This document shows positions 7,733 through 15,451 of a stretch of 24,168 nucleotides of DNA, one piece after another. Origin of the DNA: AG-12 sp027339635. Lineage in GTDB: Bacteria > Chloroflexota > Dormibacteria > Aeolococcales > Bog-877. The stretch's first letter is position 1. Each line of letters begins with the position of its first letter. The position numbers and the translations under genes were made by a program. The notes under the pieces are model-generated. The model saw only the letters and a program-made list of their open reading frames with translations, was not told the DNA's origin and did no database searches. The stretch lies in NCBI GenBank assembly GCA_027339635.1, contig DAHWNZ010000044.1, positions 1-24,168 on the forward strand, read 5' to 3'.

Positions 7733-7755
7733 TTGGACTATGTCCAATAATAGCA
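7733..7755 (-). promoter_or_regulatory. dps promoter with overlapping 6-3-6 palindromic operator
   Basis: TTGGAC (7733-7738), TAT, then GTCCAA (7742-7747) is a perfect inverted repeat, and the flanks add partial symmetry. On the minus strand an extended -10, TGCTATTAT (7747-7755), abuts and overlaps it, so a protein bound here would cover the start of transcription. No good -35 was seen, as is common for extended -10 promoters. The palindrome lies 17 bases upstream of the dps start codon. The size and place suit a Fur/PerR-type or other metal/redox repressor; the regulator is not in the window. Confidence 0.6.
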
Positions 7756-8795
7756 CCAACCCACCCAGTGCTGGCCGACCCTATAGGATGAGCGCCTCTC
7801 CCCTGATAGCTGGGACTCACCGGAGATCGGGCTGGAGCGCACCACAGCGAGCCAGGAGCTGTCGCCCGTCCACCGGAGCTAGCGGCTCTCAAGGGCTCGA
7901 GGGAGTGCCGAGTCTTCGGAGGGACCGAGGCGCCAGCGCCCGAAGACGTAGTGCCAGCGACCTTCGCCCTCACGAGTCGGCGACTCCTCGCGACGCCAAA
8001 CACCGCTCGCTCTAACCCGGGCCCCATGTCCGCGGAACCGGTGGGTGCCGACCGGTGGTCTTGCCACGCCCGCGACTGCCTCACGACCTAAAGCCCACGG
8101 CCGCCAGGGCGGATGCTCCCGCTCCTCCCCCATCCCACAGTTCCTGGCAGACGATGGCGACGAGCCCTGGGCAGTGGACGACCAAGTCGGGCAAGATCGC
8201 GTCCGTCAGCAACTGGCCCGGAGATGTCTCATCGGAAGGCGGCGGTCATGGCCACGCAGGAGGCAGGCGTCGTGATGCGCAGAGGACGGTGTGTGCCTTC
8301 GGGGTCGGCGTTGTTCGCTGGTCAGACCAGCCCACCGGTTGGTCCATTGACCTGATGGAGCGTCCATCGGCCAGGGGGCGTACGGCCCATTTGCGACGGG
8401 TGACTGGAGGAGGCGTCATGCTCTGCGGGGCGCCCGCCGCGGCTCCCGGCAGCCTCACGGCCAGCCCCAGCGCACTGGATGAGTGTTCTGGCGTTCGCGC
8501 CCATCCGCCCTATCGAGGACCTCATGGCCGACCGCCATCTTGGCGGTTCGGTTGAGGAATCCGAGTCTGGCGGGCGGACTCTCCTTCACTCCCCAGCCAT
8601 CGCCGGTCAAAGCGGGTCTGATCCCTTCGTACCTGGTGCGTCGCGACCGCGCAGCGGCAGCCGGCGGGAAGGTTGGACCAGACCGGATCATTCGGCTAGG
8701 GCCGGTCATGGCCGCCACAACTCTTGGAGCGCGAGATCTCCGTTCAGGTGCCTCCCAGGTTGCGGTGGGAGTATACCCAGACCTTGACTTCGAGC
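7756..8795. other. About 1 kb without a convincing gene
   Basis: Several overlapping open frames exist on both strands (for example 8055-8555 plus and 8455-8718 minus), but none has a recognisable domain, plausible composition or a good ribosome site. Small inverted repeats occur: GTCTTCGG/CCGAAGAC at 7912-7919 and 7940-7947, and GAGTCG-G-CGACTC at 7974-7986. The palindrome CCTATAGG lies near 7780. The stretch may hold regulatory DNA, an unrecognised RNA, or worn-out gene remains. The promoter of the rightward lipoprotein gene was not identified. Confidence 0.5.
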
Positions 8796-9713
8796 ATGAA
8801 CCCGGGCCCGATGTTCCTAGTGACCGCCCCCGCTATCACCTCGCCCAGTGAGGCGACGGGCTCCACTCCCAAGCGGCCCCACCGCCGCCATCCCCGGCCG
8901 CTTGCGCTCGTGCTCCCGGTGCTGCTGCTGGCCAGCGCCTGTGGAGCGCTGCCGGCGCGCCCAACCGCGGGGCGGGCGTCCGCGCCCTCGGCCTCGCCAA
9001 GTGGGATCGCCAAGCCACAAACCAACGCAAGCTCCAACCCGACCCCCTCGCCAGCGTCCAGGCCCACGGCCACCGCGACGGCACAGCCGAGCCCGGCGAC
9101 AGCCGAGAAGACGGCCAGGGTCGCGGTCTCCTTGCCCATACAGATCGAACTGGAGCCCAACGATTACCTGCACCGGAACTACTGCGTCGAGGGTGCGATC
9201 GCGGTTCTTCTGTCGACCTGGACAAGGTCGGTCCCATCCATTGATGCCATCGGCCAAACGGCCCATGTGGTCGAGTCCTACGGGACGACCGGAGCCAACG
9301 CCGTCGTGGCGATCAACTACTACCTGGAGCAGATAACCGGGTCAACGCGGTTCTCGTACTCGGGCGCTCACGTCACCAACCTGGCCGTCTTCGAGAGCGA
9401 CCTGCAGACCGACCTTTCCGGGCTGGGGCGGCTCGCGGCCGCCGGTCACGGCAGCCCGGTGTTGGTCCACGTGATGACGGCCACCCTGCCGGGATGGGAC
9501 GGGTACCAGGCCCAGCACATGGTTGCCGTATACGGCTACAACTTCACGGCCGGCAACCCGATGGGCGACACGGTCACCTACGCCGAGAGCGCCGGTTCGG
9601 TCGCGGGTTACAACGGGCGCCACGTCGAGACAATCTCCTTGCAGGCCCTGTGGACCGCGATGCAGAACTACAACCAGGACATCACGACGGATCCGGTCAC
9701 CGTAATCTCCTGA
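8796..9713 (+). CDS. Lipoprotein with C39-like papain-fold cysteine peptidase domain
   Basis: From the ATG at 8796 it has 305 residues. A basic stretch (RPHRRHPRP) is followed by a hydrophobic segment and the lipobox-like LLLASAC, so Cys49 is the probable lipidated residue and the protein is exported. A low-complexity Ser/Pro/Thr/Ala linker (about 55-105) follows. The C-terminal domain has NYCVEGAIAVLLSTW (Cys130) and QAQHMVAVYGYN (His241), the Cys and His pattern of C39-like peptidases, then DTVTYAESAG where the third catalytic residue is usually an Asp; here a Glu or Asn stands nearby. Such domains process peptides or may be inactive binding domains. The start is uncertain: no strong ribosome site was found, and about 34 residues precede the hydrophobic core. 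It converges with an APC permease. Confidence 0.75.
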   Translation: MNPGPMFLVTAPAITSPSEATGSTPKRPHRRHPRPLALVLPVLLLASACGALPARPTAGRASAPSASPSGIAKPQTNASSNPTPSPASRPTATATAQPSPATAEKTARVAVSLPIQIELEPNDYLHRNYCVEGAIAVLLSTWTRSVPSIDAIGQTAHVVESYGTTGANAVVAINYYLEQITGSTRFSYSGAHVTNLAVFESDLQTDLSGLGRLAAAGHGSPVLVHVMTATLPGWDGYQAQHMVAVYGYNFTAGNPMGDTVTYAESAGSVAGYNGRHVETISLQALWTAMQNYNQDITTDPVTVIS

Positions 9714-9838
9714 TCCCCGCGTGACCGCAACCAGCGGCGCGCCGGTCGCGGCCGGAATAGGGCTCTCTGAGTGGGCCCCCGGCGCGTCCGACTTTGCGGC
9801 CCACAGCTGCCCGCTCGACTCGCGACCGCCCCCTTCGC

Positions 9839-11326
9839 TCAGCCCTCCGAGCCGGGCGCCACCAACTCCTGATCCAGGTGCACCAGACCCACCTTGGTCA
9901 CCCGCTCCGGGTCCTTCGAGTAGAGATAGGCCATGTAGATGATCCCGAGCAGGATCCAAACCCCCATCGCCGGGCCCATGTACGAATACGGAGGCGGCAA
10001 AGGAGAGATGAAGGAGAAGACCGGAATGCCGGCCGCGCTGAACCAGGCCGGAATGAATGCGATGATCCCCAATACCGGCACCACGACGTGGAGAAACCAA
10101 TTGAGCGAGGTCCCTCTGGTCTTCATGAAGTAGCCGATGCAGGCAGCATCGACCAGGATGTAGATGGCGGCCAGGATGATGACGATCCCGGTTCCGACCA
10201 TGGAGAACGCGACGAACGGGTTGAAGTGCAGTCCCAGCCCCACCGCCACCCCAACGCTGACCAGGAAGGCCATGAGGATCCCGAACTGAGGCGAGCGGTG
10301 ACGGGGATGGACGGAGGCGAAGATGGCGGGAAACGCCCTCACCCGCCCCATGGCGTAGGCGGTGCGGCTGGAGACGGTCACCCCGGCGTTGGAGTTGGCG
10401 ATCGTGGAGTTGATGATGGCCAGGAAGACGAAGAACCAGAAGACCCCATAGGAAGCCCTGGCTATCCCCTCCCACGAGGAGGGTCCCGCGGAGCTGAACG
10501 AGGCAAAGTGCACCGGCCCGAAGACCACATCCGCAGCGTAGGTCGTGAACACGTAGATGATGCCTATCCCAAGGGTAGCCAGCAAGACCGCCCGCCTGAT
10601 CGTCTTACGCGGATCCTTGGCCTCCTCGGCCAGTGGCGCCGCTCCCTCGAATCCCCCGAAGGCCAGCACGGTGTAGACCGACCCGGCGATGATCCCGCTG
10701 ATGCCGCGGAAGTGCGCCGGGGTGAACTTGGTGGTGAACACCTCCAGGGTGTTGGCGTGGCCCGCCTTGACGATGAAGAACACGGCCAGGATCACGAACA
10801 CCAGGATCTCGAACGCCCCCAGGATGGTCCCGAACCGAGCGGACGTGCGAATGCCGTAGTATCCCGCCGCCAACACGATCAGGGCCCCGGCAATGGTGAA
10901 CAGCCACCACAGGTTGGGCGAGAAGGAGTGGTCGTAGCTGTTGATGGTGGATGCCGTGGTGTAGCCCAGCTGGAGCAGAACCAGAGGCGGGATGAGGCCC
11001 GCGACCGCGACGTAACCCCAGTTGACCAGAAATCCGACCGACGGGTGCAGGCCCCGGGCCGTGTAGGTTCCCATGGACCCGGCCGAGGGCAGTTCGCGCG
11101 CCAGCTCCCCTACACAGGAGGCACAGAGCAGGCAGGCCACCATGGCGACGATCACGGCCAGCGGCAGGGCGCCTCCGGCGAAGGCCACCCCGGCTGGGAT
11201 GGAGGCGGCGATCGCGGCCCCAGGCGCCATGTCCGTGATGCTCTGGAAGAGCACCTCTCGAAGACCGATCGCCCCCCGGCGAAGGCCGGGAGCGTCAGCC
11301 GCAAGCTCCTCCGAGATAAGCGTCAT
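9839..11326 (-). CDS. APC superfamily amino acid permease (second copy)
   Basis: The protein has 495 residues and about twelve hydrophobic segments. LREVLFQSITDMAPGAAIAASIPAGVAFAGG holds the helix-1 region typical of bacterial APC amino acid/polyamine transporters. VYTVLAFGGFEGAAPLAEEAKDPRKTIRRAV is the helix-6 region with the conserved Glu-Glu and the following basic loop. It should couple uptake of an amino acid or amine to an ion gradient. The open frame runs back to 11788, but the ATG at 11326 is clearly the start, since GGAGGGGGC lies just upstream and the longer N terminus is not protein-like. It differs in sequence from the permease at 2683-4134. It appears to be transcribed alone from a promoter at 11368-11397. 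Confidence 0.93.
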   Translation of the reverse strand: MTLISEELAADAPGLRRGAIGLREVLFQSITDMAPGAAIAASIPAGVAFAGGALPLAVIVAMVACLLCASCVGELARELPSAGSMGTYTARGLHPSVGFLVNWGYVAVAGLIPPLVLLQLGYTTASTINSYDHSFSPNLWWLFTIAGALIVLAAGYYGIRTSARFGTILGAFEILVFVILAVFFIVKAGHANTLEVFTTKFTPAHFRGISGIIAGSVYTVLAFGGFEGAAPLAEEAKDPRKTIRRAVLLATLGIGIIYVFTTYAADVVFGPVHFASFSSAGPSSWEGIARASYGVFWFFVFLAIINSTIANSNAGVTVSSRTAYAMGRVRAFPAIFASVHPRHRSPQFGILMAFLVSVGVAVGLGLHFNPFVAFSMVGTGIVIILAAIYILVDAACIGYFMKTRGTSLNWFLHVVVPVLGIIAFIPAWFSAAGIPVFSFISPLPPPYSYMGPAMGVWILLGIIYMAYLYSKDPERVTKVGLVHLDQELVAPGSEG

Positions 11327-11397
11327 CTTGCCCCCTCCGCCAATCGTGCCCCCAGAAGATTGGGGGCATACTAAGTCCCAGAGCGCTCCCGGCACAA
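11327..11397 (-). promoter_or_regulatory. Permease promoter with GCCCCCA/TGGGGGC palindrome and strong ribosome site
   Basis: On the minus strand TTGTGC (11392-11397) and TAGTAT (11368-11373) are spaced 18 bases apart and form a plausible sigma-70 promoter. Immediately downstream, GCCCCCA (11361-11367) and TGGGGGC (11348-11354) form a perfect 7-bp inverted repeat with a six-base centre. GGAGGGGGC then precedes the ATG. The repeat lies where transcription should start, so it may be an operator. If the whole of it is transcribed it is a leader hairpin whose C-run could also pair with the ribosome site. Confidence 0.5.
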
Positions 11398-11780
11398 CCT
11401 CCGCGCGCAGGGCCAGAGCGGTCCGACAATCCAGCGAGCCTGGCGTCGCGCTGCCGCAGCCGTCCTCGCTGCCGCGGCGGCGTTGCTCCCAGCGGTCGTA
11501 TGGGCGGATGGGCCGCCTGCCACCTCCCCGGTCAGCCCTCGGTCGCGCGCCAGGCCCGACAGCGAATCCTGCCCTGGGCGCGCTTTCAGGGACGCGGAGG
11601 CGCCACATCCCTGACCAGCCGTAGGCCCTCCCCTTGGGCCGTCGGTGCGGTCGCCCCAAGTGCTCACCAGGGGGCCCGCTGAATCCGCGGGCGGGGCCGC
11701 TACCATGGGTTGCCAGATCCCGGATGCAGCAGAGTTCGAAGGCGAGCCGCGGTCTCGTCGGTGGGCATTGGAGGTGCGCG
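11398..11780. other. Rest of the divergent intergenic region
   Basis: No gene is supported. Open frames cross it on both strands as artefacts of GC-rich DNA. It should hold the promoter of the rightward propeller protein: TACCAT (11701-11706) is a possible -10 but its -35 is poor. CGCTGCCGC is directly repeated around 11448 and 11467. Confidence 0.4.
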
Positions 11781-14700
11781 ATGACCAAGGAGGACGATCT
11801 CAGTTCGGCCTTTCAGTGGAGATTCATCGGACCTCCCAGGGGCGGCCGGTCGGTTGCGGTGGCGGGGGACCCCGTCGACCGCGCCGTCTTCTACTTCGGA
11901 TCCTGCGGAGGAGGGGTGTGGAAGACGACCGATGCCGGCACCAGCTGGCGAAACATCACCGACGGGCACCTGAACTCCGTCTCCGTGGGTGCCCTGGCGG
12001 TCGCCGCGTCCGATCCTCAGGTGATCTTCGTCGGAACCGGTGAGGCCTGCCCCCGCAACGACGTCATCCAGGGAGACGGAGTCTACCGTTCGACCGACGC
12101 GGGCCGTACCTGGGAGCACCGGGGCCTGGCTGAGACCCTGCAGATCTCCCGCGTCCGCGTCTCGCCCACCGACCCCGAGCTGGTCTACGTGGCGGCCCTG
12201 GGCGACATCTTCGGGCCCTCGGACCAGCGCGGAATCTACCGTTCCCGGGATGGCGGCGGGCATTGGGAGCTCGTTCTTCCCGGCGCCCCTCAGGCAGGGG
12301 CCGCCGACCTCTGGATGGCTCCCAACAACCCCCGACTCCTCTACGCCACCCTCTGGGAGGCGCAGCGCCAGCCCTGGGAATTCAGCAGTGGTGGCCCGGG
12401 CAGTCGCCTGTTCCGTTCACTGGATGGTGGCGACAGCTGGACGGACATCACCAACCGGCCCGGACTTCCCAAGGCCCTGCTGGGACGGATGGGAGTAGCC
12501 ACCGCACCAAGTCGCCAGGACCGGGTGTGGGCCGTGATCGAGGCGGCCGATCAACAGGGTGGGCTCTTCCGCAGTGAGGACGGCGGTGAGACTTGGGACC
12601 GCATCTCCGACGACCGCTCGCTCCTCGGCCGCCCCTGGTACTACAGCCACATCGTCCCAGATCCCCAGGACTCAGAGACGCTCTACGCCATGAACTACAA
12701 CTTCGTGCGCTCCACCGACGGAGGGAGGACCTGGACTCAGATCGGGACGCCCCATGGCGACAACCACGACCTGTGGATAGATCCCAAGGATCCGCGCCGG
12801 ATGATCGAGGCGAATGACGGCGGCGCCTGCGTCTCTTTCAACGGAGCGGAGACGTTCTCCACCATCTACAACCAGCCCACGGCCGCCATCTACAAGCTCG
12901 CGATCGACGATCAGTTCCCCTACCGGGTCTACGGGACCCAGCAGGACAACTCCGCGATTCGGGTGCCCAGTCGCTCCAAGTACGGCGCCATACTGCGTGA
13001 CCAGTGCGAGGAGGTTGGCCACTCGGAGAGCGGCTACATCGCGGTCGACCCGCGCGACGACAACATCGTCTACTCGGGCGCGGTGGGAAGCTCCGGCGGC
13101 GGCGGGGCGCCTCTGCTCCGCCACGACCACCGCTCCGGTCAGACCGGCCTGGTCACCATCTGGCCGGAGTGGACCTACGCCGAGGATCCGAGCTCCTGGC
13201 GGCACCGTTTCGCCTGGACCTATCCGATAGTGCTGTCCCGCCATGACCCCGAGGTCCTCTACGCTGCGGGGGAGCGGGTGTTCGTGAGCCGCGACGAGGG
13301 CGCCAGCTGGGACGCCATCAGCCCCGACCTAAGCCGCAACGACCCGGAGAAGCTGCGGGCTTCGGGCGGCCCGATCACGAAGGACACGTCGGGCGCGGAG
13401 GTGTACTGCACAGCCTCGGTGCTGGCCGAGTCGCCCCACGATCCCAAGGTGCTCTGGGTGGGCACCGATGACGGCCTCTTGCACCGCTCCGACGACGGGG
13501 GTGGGCACTGGGAGCAGATGCAGCTTCCCGGCCTGCCTGATTGGGCCTGGATTTCGGGCATAGAGGTTTCCCAGCACGAGCCCAACGTGGTCATGGTGGC
13601 GGCCCATCGCTACCGCCTCCAGGACCGGACCCCCTACCTGTACCGGACCAGCGACGGCGGTGCCACCTGGGCCAGGGTGACCGATGGGATCGATGAGGCC
13701 GACTTCGTGCGGGTGGTGCGCTGCGACCCCGAGGTGCGAGGCCTCTGGTACGCGGGAACCGAGCACCGCCCCTACTTCTCGACTGATCAGGGGCAGAGCT
13801 GGCGACCGCTGCAGCTGAACCTGCCTCCGGTTCCCATCTACGACCTGGCCCGCAAGCACGGGGAGCTCGTGGCAGCCACCCACGGCCGCGGCTTCTGGGT
13901 GCTGGACGACGTCACCCTGGTCGCCAAGGCCACCTCGGCCGGTGGGGCCAAGGAGACCCAGCTCCTGGTCCCCGACCGACTTCACCGCTACTTCACAGGG
14001 GAACCTGGAGCGTTCACGGAACGGGGCACTCAGTACGTGAGCCGCGCCCTCGGAACCGTCGAGAGCTCATCTGAAGGCGCGCTGCGCCGGGTGCTCCTGG
14101 ATGCCGGATACAACCCGCCCGACGGCGTGGTCATCCGCTACCGGCTGGCCCAGGACGTGGAGCCCGAGCAGTTAGAGTTGGCGATCTTCGACGCCAGCGG
14201 AGACGAGCTGAGACGCTACCGGGGCCGCAAGCCAGCCAAACTCGGCCAGATCGCTCCCACGACTCCGGACGAGATGGATGACCTCCAGTCCCAGGTGCTG
14301 GAGACCGCCGCCGGGCTGCACCGCCACGTCTGGAACCTCTGCGCCAGCGGGGTGACCCTGCAGAACCAGGTCCTGCGCACCATGGTCAGTTCCGCAGAGA
14401 CTGGCCTGGACGGGCCCCGCGTCCCCCCGGGCAAATACCGCCTGGAGCTGCGCCTCGGCGACCAGGTCCAAAGCGCCGATATCGAGGTGCTCAAGGACCC
14501 CAATCTTCCCCTCTCCGACTCCGACTACGAGCAGCAGTACCGCCTGCTGATCCAGGTCAGGGACCACCAGCGGGACCTCAACCTGGCGCTCAAGAGCTGC
14601 CGACAACTGCGGGACACCCTGGGTGCGTGGCAGAAGAGGGCCGACATCGATGAGGAGCTGCAAGCCAAGGTGGAAGATCTGTCGAAGGAGCTGACGAGGA

Positions 14701-14972
14701 TGGAATCCACCTTCACTCAGCCAGGTTGGCGGGGCGAGATGGACGAGATGGAGATGGCAGCAGGACTCGACGGGCGCCTCTTCACCCTGCAGCAGACCCT
14801 CGACAGGTCCGATGCCGCGCCGACCAAGCAGGCCAAGGAGATGGCGGAGGTGCTCTTCGGCCAGAGCGAGGCCGCGGTGGCGGAACTCGACCTCATCGTC
14901 AAGGACCAACTGGCGTCACTCAACGCCGCGATCACGAAGGCGGCACTGCCGCCAATACCCCAGGTCGCCTAG
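11781..14972 (+). CDS. VPS10/BNR-type multi-propeller protein ('glycosyl hydrolase' family)
   Basis: This 1063-residue protein carries about ten Asp-box repeats of the S/T-x-D-x-G-x-x-W kind, for example TTDAGTSW, STDAGRTW, SRDGGGHW, SLDGGDSW, SEDGGETW, STDGGRTW, SRDEGASW, SDDGGGHW, TSDGGATW and STDQGQSW. These mark successive blades of the beta-propellers seen in sialidase-like and sortilin/VPS10 proteins. The N-terminal FIGPPRGGRS begins like its bacterial relatives. After about residue 750 come beta-rich segments, then a charged helical C terminus with likely coiled coil (about 910-1050). Relatives are usually labelled glycosyl hydrolase, but no catalytic residues are established and the role is unknown. 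Many relatives have a signal peptide; none is seen here. The ATG at 11781 has GGAGGTG upstream, so the frame extending back to 11634 is rejected. Confidence 0.88.
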   Translation: MTKEDDLSSAFQWRFIGPPRGGRSVAVAGDPVDRAVFYFGSCGGGVWKTTDAGTSWRNITDGHLNSVSVGALAVAASDPQVIFVGTGEACPRNDVIQGDGVYRSTDAGRTWEHRGLAETLQISRVRVSPTDPELVYVAALGDIFGPSDQRGIYRSRDGGGHWELVLPGAPQAGAADLWMAPNNPRLLYATLWEAQRQPWEFSSGGPGSRLFRSLDGGDSWTDITNRPGLPKALLGRMGVATAPSRQDRVWAVIEAADQQGGLFRSEDGGETWDRISDDRSLLGRPWYYSHIVPDPQDSETLYAMNYNFVRSTDGGRTWTQIGTPHGDNHDLWIDPKDPRRMIEANDGGACVSFNGAETFSTIYNQPTAAIYKLAIDDQFPYRVYGTQQDNSAIRVPSRSKYGAILRDQCEEVGHSESGYIAVDPRDDNIVYSGAVGSSGGGGAPLLRHDHRSGQTGLVTIWPEWTYAEDPSSWRHRFAWTYPIVLSRHDPEVLYAAGERVFVSRDEGASWDAISPDLSRNDPEKLRASGGPITKDTSGAEVYCTASVLAESPHDPKVLWVGTDDGLLHRSDDGGGHWEQMQLPGLPDWAWISGIEVSQHEPNVVMVAAHRYRLQDRTPYLYRTSDGGATWARVTDGIDEADFVRVVRCDPEVRGLWYAGTEHRPYFSTDQGQSWRPLQLNLPPVPIYDLARKHGELVAATHGRGFWVLDDVTLVAKATSAGGAKETQLLVPDRLHRYFTGEPGAFTERGTQYVSRALGTVESSSEGALRRVLLDAGYNPPDGVVIRYRLAQDVEPEQLELAIFDASGDELRRYRGRKPAKLGQIAPTTPDEMDDLQSQVLETAAGLHRHVWNLCASGVTLQNQVLRTMVSSAETGLDGPRVPPGKYRLELRLGDQVQSADIEVLKDPNLPLSDSDYEQQYRLLIQVRDHQRDLNLALKSCRQLRDTLGAWQKRADIDEELQAKVEDLSKELTRMESTFTQPGWRGEMDEMEMAAGLDGRLFTLQQTLDRSDAAPTKQAKEMAEVLFGQSEAAVAELDLIVKDQLASLNAAITKAALPPIPQVA

Positions 14973-14977
14973 AGACA

Positions 14978-15017
14978 GTTGGGGGGCCGCCCACTCGCTG
15001 CGGGTGGCCCCCCCAAC
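14978..15017. terminator. Strong hairpin between convergent genes
   Basis: GTTGGGGGGCCGCCC (from 14978) pairs with GGGTGGCCCCCCCAAC (15002-15017), giving about 15 pairs with one bulge and one G-T or A-C position, and a loop of about nine bases. It starts six bases after the propeller gene's stop and ends five bases before the stop of the opposing gene. It is probably a shared two-way terminator, although a T-run is missing. Confidence 0.7.
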
Positions 15018-15021
15018 CGGC

Positions 15022-15282
15022 TCAGGCGCTCGATTTCACCGTGTCGACGCGCCTCAGCCCGGAGCGACGCCACTCTCTGCTCGCCAGCAGAACGCTCGCC
15101 ACACAAAGAACGGCCGCGATGCCGACCACCCAGCGCTCGAAGGAGCCGTTTCCGTGGTCGGGGTCGACGTGGAAGACAATCTCGATCCAGTTCTGCCAGA
15201 AGGTGGTGATCACAGCGAGGAAGAGGGTGACCACGGCAAGGGCCACCTCCATCCAGAGCCGGAAGCTGAGTCTTGCCTTCAC
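15022..15282 (-). CDS. Small membrane protein, two transmembrane segments
   Basis: This 86-residue protein has two hydrophobic helices, LWMEVALAVVTLFLAVITTF and WVVGIAAVLCVASVLLA. They are joined by the loop WQNWIEIVFHVDPDHGNGSFER, and a basic C-terminal tail (SREWRRSGLRRVDT) follows. The pattern is that of small hypothetical membrane proteins seen in high-GC bacteria; no function is known. A GTG at 15282 is chosen as start because GGGAGGAGACAG lies directly before it, whereas the ATG at 15333 has no such site. The positive ends suggest both termini lie in the cytoplasm. It follows cysN by about 170 bases on the same strand and may be co-transcribed or have its own promoter. Confidence 0.75.
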   Translation of the reverse strand: MKARLSFRLWMEVALAVVTLFLAVITTFWQNWIEIVFHVDPDHGNGSFERWVVGIAAVLCVASVLLASREWRRSGLRRVDTVKSSA

Positions 15283-15451
15283 CTGTCTCCTCCCAAATAC
15301 CGCTTTTCGTTGGCGCGTCGGGGCCAACTCCATTTCAGAAGGAGGTTACTCCTCCGACCGCAACCGGCGGCAGCCCTCGCCGGTACAACCATCTTGAGCG
15401 GTCAGCGTAGATGGAACCTGTGCCAGGGACTCGCCCAGGCCCCTGGAGTGA

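Noticed and set aside
8055..8718. Overlapping long open frames on both strands
   Set aside because: Two or three frames are open together, none with a known motif; this is expected by chance in GC-rich DNA.
11327..11788. 154-codon N-terminal extension of the second permease
   Set aside because: A strong ribosome site sits directly before ATG 11326, and the extension is Arg/Pro/Gly-rich with no membrane segment.
15309..15353. Small hairpins GTTGGC/GCCAAC and AGGAG/CTCCT between cysN and the small membrane gene
   Set aside because: Stems of 5-6 bp without a T-run; could be chance, and no function can be assigned.
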